A program made the position numbers and the translations under genes. 47,482 nt of DNA from Candidatus Nanoanaerosalina halalkaliphila (GTDB lineage Archaea; Nanohalarchaeota; Nanosalinia; Nanosalinales; Nanoanaerosalinaceae), in the NCBI GenBank assembly GCA_022729335.1, contig JALDAE010000003.1, positions 1-47,482 on the forward strand, read 5' to 3'. The notes beneath the pieces are model-generated. The model had not been told where the DNA came from. It worked only from the letters and a program-made list of their open reading frames with translations, and searched no databases. This document shows, piece by piece, positions 43,277-47,482 of this stretch; within the stretch, counting starts at the first letter, position 1, and each line of letters starts with the position of its first letter.

Positions 43277-44002
43277 GTGAAAATTTCAACCATAATTCCC
43301 TCGTACAACGAAGAAACCTTTATAGAAGAATGCTTAAAGAAATCGCTGGAAGCTCATAAGGATTTAGGACATGAATTTGAAATAATAGCTGTTGACGATG
43401 GATGCACAGACAGAACACCAGAAATAACAGAAAGATTATCCAGAGAAAAAGATGAAATAAAACACCTGAGCTTTGAAAACAGGCTTGGAAAAGGAAAAGC
43501 TATAGAGACAGGTTTCAAGGAAGCTGAGGGAGATTACCTTATTTTTTATGACACCGATCTTTCAACAGATCTTGAATACCTTGAAAAACTTTTAGAAAAC
43601 CTTGATAATGGTTTTGATGCTGTTATAGGTTCTAGGCTTCACGAGGAAACAGATCTGGATTCAAGGTTTCACCGGGCAATGGTAAGGAAATCCTACTCAT
43701 GTTTCTTGAACCTTCTATTCGATACTGATATTGGTGATCTGCAGTGTGGCTTCAAAGGTTTCAGAAAAGAGGCTTACATAAATGTTGTAGATGACATGAA
43801 GGCAGAACATATGTTCTGGGACACAGAAATCATTATCAGAATGTGTCATCAGGGCCATAAAGTGAAGGAAATACCTGTGGAATGGACCAAAAAACCGGAG
43901 TCAAAGACAAGAACCAGGGATGTTTTTCCAAAGTTTCCGGTGGAAGCTCTCAAACTAAAAAAAGAGCTCAGAGGACAGGACTGCACGAAGATTAAAAAAT
44001 AA
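43277..44002 (+). CDS. Dolichyl-phosphate glycosyltransferase-like GT2
   Basis: STIIPSYNEETFIEECL, VDDGCTDRT, GKGKAIETGFKEAEGDYLIFYDTDLSTD, GSRLHE, LQCGFKGFR; GTG start. Confidence 0.9.
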   Translation: MKISTIIPSYNEETFIEECLKKSLEAHKDLGHEFEIIAVDDGCTDRTPEITERLSREKDEIKHLSFENRLGKGKAIETGFKEAEGDYLIFYDTDLSTDLEYLEKLLENLDNGFDAVIGSRLHEETDLDSRFHRAMVRKSYSCFLNLLFDTDIGDLQCGFKGFRKEAYINVVDDMKAEHMFWDTEIIIRMCHQGHKVKEIPVEWTKKPESKTRTRDVFPKFPVEALKLKKELRGQDCTKIKK

Positions 44003-44028
44003 GAACTCCAATTATTTAATTGATAAAC

Positions 44029-44955
44029 ATGGAAATACTTATCACGGGAGGAGGTGGTTTCATAGGAAGCCACCTGACAGAGGAACTTCTCAGAAATCAC
44101 GAAGTAACTGTTGTCGATAATTTCTGTTCTTCATCCAGAAAAAATATCAGAGAATTCAAAGAACATGAAAATTTTAATCTGATCGAGACCGATATCCTTG
44201 AAGATTTTGAGATTCATATTGATCCGGATTACATCATACATATGGCTTCTAGGGCTTCTCCAGTAGATTACAGGGAACATCCAGTTCATACAATTAGGAC
44301 GAATACCGAAGGAACTCTTAAAATGCTTGAAATAGCTTATAGGTACGATGCCAAATTTATGTTCACGTCCACATCTGAAGTGTACGGAGATCCCGAAATA
44401 CATCCTCAGCCGGAAGATTACTGGGGAAACGTAAACCCCAACGGTCCAAGAGCATGTTATGACGAGGGTAAAAGATGCGGGGAGGCCGCAATAGCCAGCT
44501 ATGTAAAGAAAAACCCTGTTGATTACAGGATCGTCAGGATTTTCAATACCTATGGACCCAGACTTAGAACTGGCGATGGCAGAGTCATAAGCAACTTTGT
44601 TACACAGGCGCTCAATGGAGATCCCATAACTGTTTATGGAGACGGAAAGCAGACCAGGAGCTTTTGCTATGTGGACGATCTGGTTTCAGGACTTCTAAGA
44701 GCCATGGATTCAAAAACAGAGGAGATATTTAATCTTGGTAACCCCGATGAAAAAAGCATCATAGAACTCGCTGAAATCATAAAAGATATAATTCAGCCAG
44801 AATCCGACATTGTTTACAGAGATTTACCCGAAGACGATCCTGAGCAGAGGAAACCCGACATATCAAAAGCAAGGAAAAAACTGGGATGGGAGCCAGAAAC
44901 AGAACTTGAAGAAGGACTGAGAAAGACCATAGATTATTTCAGAGAGATAGTTTAA
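44029..44955 (+). CDS. UDP-glucuronate decarboxylase (UXS)-like NAD-dependent epimerase/dehydratase
   Basis: ITGGGGFIGSHL, TSEVYGDPEIHPQPEDYWGNVNPNGPRACYDEGKRCGEA, VRIFNTYGPRL, GKQTRSFCYVDDLV. Start re-called from TTG 44020 to ATG 44029. Confidence 0.87.
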   Translation: MEILITGGGGFIGSHLTEELLRNHEVTVVDNFCSSSRKNIREFKEHENFNLIETDILEDFEIHIDPDYIIHMASRASPVDYREHPVHTIRTNTEGTLKMLEIAYRYDAKFMFTSTSEVYGDPEIHPQPEDYWGNVNPNGPRACYDEGKRCGEAAIASYVKKNPVDYRIVRIFNTYGPRLRTGDGRVISNFVTQALNGDPITVYGDGKQTRSFCYVDDLVSGLLRAMDSKTEEIFNLGNPDEKSIIELAEIIKDIIQPESDIVYRDLPEDDPEQRKPDISKARKKLGWEPETELEEGLRKTIDYFREIV

Positions 44956-44974
44956 AGAAAATGTTTGTTCTCTT

Positions 44975-45799
44975 CTAAGCTAATACGGGGTAACCGGTTT
45001 CCAGCATAGCGGCAAGAACCAGGAAAATAACTCCAAGGACCACCAGAACGATTGAATCTCCCAGAATTTTCAAGAAGGAACACTCTGTATGAGTCCCATG
45101 TTTGAAATAATGTTCTATGTGGTACGCAAGCAGATAACCTGCAAAACCGGCAAAGACATACGCTGCTATTTCAACTGTTCCATGAACAATGTAAGGCAGA
45201 AGCTGGATAGGTATTTCAGCTATTGATGATGCAAGATTACCAATAAGCACCCCTACAACTGATGCGTTCCATATTATCACAAATGACATTCCTCCGGCAA
45301 TCAGAAAAGATACTGCGAAAGTCATGGCGAAAACTCCCAGGTTGTTGAGCAGTATACTGTAAAACGCTGCCGAGGCCGTTATGTCTCCCGTGACCGCCAT
45401 GTCTCCCCTGATACCTTCCAGGATTAGTTCCTGGACCTGGAAGAAATCTCCGTTGATAAAGTATGTGGCGATACCGAAAGCTATCGTGGTGGCTACGAAT
45501 ATTCCCAGATAAACCATTAGTTCCTCAAAATGCCTGAAGAGAATGTTTGATTCCTTCCAGTTGTGTTTTAATTCTTTTTCATCCCTTGACCTTAAAAAAT
45601 CGGTGAGAGGATAGCTTAGGGCAAGAGTGGCAAAGAAAACAGCCACTATACCTCCAAAGTTTATTCCCTGGACCCTGAATGGCATTATCCATTCGGCCGC
45701 ATATACCGATATAAGCGTGAAAATGGTTGCAAAAACAATTATTGAAAGTATAAATTTGAGAAGATCGTCTCTCTCCTGCAGAATAAGTCCATCAAGCAC
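44975..45799 (-). CDS. SpoIIM (stage II sporulation protein M)-like membrane protein
   Basis: Multi-TM; ILLNNLGVFAMTFAVSFLIAGGMSFVIIWNASVVGVLIGN...LPYIVHGTVEIAAYVFAGFAGYLLAY; GTG start abutting the upstream stop. Confidence 0.8.
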   Translation of the reverse strand: MLDGLILQERDDLLKFILSIIVFATIFTLISVYAAEWIMPFRVQGINFGGIVAVFFATLALSYPLTDFLRSRDEKELKHNWKESNILFRHFEELMVYLGIFVATTIAFGIATYFINGDFFQVQELILEGIRGDMAVTGDITASAAFYSILLNNLGVFAMTFAVSFLIAGGMSFVIIWNASVVGVLIGNLASSIAEIPIQLLPYIVHGTVEIAAYVFAGFAGYLLAYHIEHYFKHGTHTECSFLKILGDSIVLVVLGVIFLVLAAMLETGYPVLA

Positions 45800-46324
45800 C
45801 TACAACACCCTGTCCCTCATGGCCTGGTGCTCTGCATCGTTTTTCTGGGTCATGTGAGATTTCAGTCCGCTCCTGGACTCGAACCTTACACCGCAAACAG
45901 GGCACTCAGTATCTATGATATCTTCCACAGCGTTTTTGGCCTCGAAAACAGGGGTTTTGGCCTCATTACATATCATTCTTATTAGCTCAACAAGGTTCTC
46001 CCTTCCATAGCTATCGGAGGTCTTTTTCAGTACCGGAGAGTACATGACACTGGGGCCGTAACTGTTGAACTTTTCTATAACCATCGATAGCTCTGAAAGC
46101 CTTCTATATGCTTTTGAAACGAGGTCGGAAGCCTCCTCAAAATCAGAGATGTTTCCCGAGGTAACAACAGATTGCCATACATCATTGTAAGGCTTTAAAA
46201 GCACGACTCTCTTGTCGGATTCTCCCTGTAACATGTCCCTCTCCTTTCTTATCATCTCCTCGGTGGATGTGACCAGGGAATAGTTCTCGTCCAGTTCATC
46301 TCTGAGCGGCTTGAGAAGCTCCAT
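45800..46324 (-). CDS. Helical protein with C-terminal single C2H2-type zinc finger
   Basis: CPVCGVRFESRSGLKSHMTQKNDAEHQAMRD. Confidence 0.72.
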   Translation of the reverse strand: MELLKPLRDELDENYSLVTSTEEMIRKERDMLQGESDKRVVLLKPYNDVWQSVVTSGNISDFEEASDLVSKAYRRLSELSMVIEKFNSYGPSVMYSPVLKKTSDSYGRENLVELIRMICNEAKTPVFEAKNAVEDIIDTECPVCGVRFESRSGLKSHMTQKNDAEHQAMRDRVL

Positions 46325-46499
46325 AAACTTTCTTTGTTATCAGTTGTTTAAATTTTTGACCTATCAGTTTACTCGAAGTTAATTGTTTATGGAGTTAAAA
46401 ACAGAAGAGAAAAGACAAATCTGAGATAATAACTCTTAATGCCTAACCAGAATCCAAAAAAAATTTAAACTTGAAAATTAATCTCTCTTTTTAGATTTT

Positions 46500-47482
46500 A
46501 TGGACTTAAAGTATATCGACAAAAACAAACTGGCTGTTCTCGTGTCCATAATAGTTGCCATATCACTACTGAGCCTTAACTTTTACAGTTTTGACAAATT
46601 TTTCCACATGAACACAGGAGATCTTTACAGAGAGAACTGGTTCGCCCTGACAAACACACAAGCATCTGGAGGCCTGGATCTCAGTGGTTATCCTCCGGTA
46701 CCACATCAGTTGATATCCATTACTTCTTTTTTATTTTCAACAGAAACAGCTTTTCACTTTATGATAGGAGTTTTCCACATATTTCTCGCATACAACGCTA
46801 CCAAGTTCTTTATAGAGTACTTTGAATATGACAAAAGCAAGTTCTGGACGATATATCTATTAATATTTTTTAACGTGGGTTTATTGAAGAAAATAATGAC
46901 TTATGGAATGTATCCAAGTATCGTGGGTTTTGCAATAGGTTTTTACGTTCTAAGAAATCTAAACAAGGCCATTGAAAGCAATGAAAGAAAAATTTGGGCA
47001 TTGTTCAGTGTCTCTTATGCCGTGATGGCGTTCACAAACCACATGGCGCTTGTTATATTTTCTATTGTATCCATCTATCTCCTGGTAACCGAGTACAAAG
47101 AGCTCAATAAAAAAACTCTGTACAACCTGGGTTTATCCGGTTTGATAATTGGTTTAATGGTGATTATAGGTCTAAACGCCATGATAATGAGTTATTTGCA
47201 GGGTTCGAATATCTCCAATACAAAGGTTCAACATGACTCTTTTTATTCCTACTTCGAGTATACGGATTATGAGGAAGAAGCCACACGGATGAGGGAGATG
47301 TGGATTTATTCAAACTTCGGTTTATCCGTAATAGGGATCCTCGTTCCATTCTTTGTTCCCAGGGAAAAATCAGGAAAGTTTTACAAGATGTTTGGCCTAT
47401 CAATTTTTCTACTGATTTTCGATATGGGAGGAATCGACGGATTGCCTAAGCTTTTCTTTCCCAGATTCAGGCACATAATGAA
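46500..47482 (+). CDS. Multi-TM GT-C-like membrane protein (3' end truncated by window edge)
   Basis: Own translation from ATG 46500, open to window end: MDLKYIDKNKLAVLVSIIVAISLLSLNFYSFDKFFHMNTGDLYRENW...FPRFRHIM. Not in the ORF track; TATA-like aaaatttaaac upstream. Confidence 0.75.
   Translation, partial: MDLKYIDKNKLAVLVSIIVAISLLSLNFYSFDKFFHMNTGDLYRENWFALTNTQASGGLDLSGYPPVPHQLISITSFLFSTETAFHFMIGVFHIFLAYNATKFFIEYFEYDKSKFWTIYLLIFFNVGLLKKIMTYGMYPSIVGFAIGFYVLRNLNKAIESNERKIWALFSVSYAVMAFTNHMALVIFSIVSIYLLVTEYKELNKKTLYNLGLSGLIIGLMVIIGLNAMIMSYLQGSNISNTKVQHDSFYSYFEYTDYEEEATRMREMWIYSNFGLSVIGILVPFFVPREKSGKFYKMFGLSIFLLIFDMGGIDGLPKLFFPRFRHIM

Noticed and set aside
1-47482. CRISPR arrays, transposons, integrases, prophage genes, rRNA
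   Set aside because: Looked for short direct repeats with regular spacing, transposase/integrase motifs and rRNA signatures in both strands; none seen.

Overview
This 47.5 kb window is gene-dense, AT-rich archaeal DNA with a strongly acidic proteome. That is consistent with a halophilic DPANN archaeon such as Nanohaloarchaeota, but I inferred the taxon from gene content and did not verify it. I support about 46 protein genes. Two of these run off the window edges and are missing from the ORF track. There are also two tRNA genes, tRNA-Val(GAC) and tRNA-Asn(GTT). I saw no rRNA, CRISPR array, transposase or phage module. Recognisable genes include truD, pth2, class I lysS, rpl15e, ndk, a HerA-like ATPase, DRG GTPase, ppsA, pyk, cmk, rhomboid and site-2 proteases, a cardiolipin-synthase-like PLD, VIT/CCC1 and DUF211 proteins, and two glycosylation/cell-surface regions. 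The observations most worth checking are: (1) an EncFtn (encapsulated-ferritin)-like gene with no shell gene in view, next to DUF211 and VIT-type genes; (2) a divergent histone-fold protein with a C-terminal coiled coil, divergent from a disordered acidic protein; (3) an Lrp/AsnC gene and ppsA whose upstream regions share a TTGTCAA-core palindrome, with two long inverted repeats in front of ppsA; (4) hairpins that embed stop codons and are followed by T-rich tracts; (5) ten convergent gene junctions, all between -17 and +27 bp; (6) a giant Ig-repeat surface protein translationally coupled to a PGF-pre-PGF membrane protein. No computation or database search was run; all family calls are by motif recognition.
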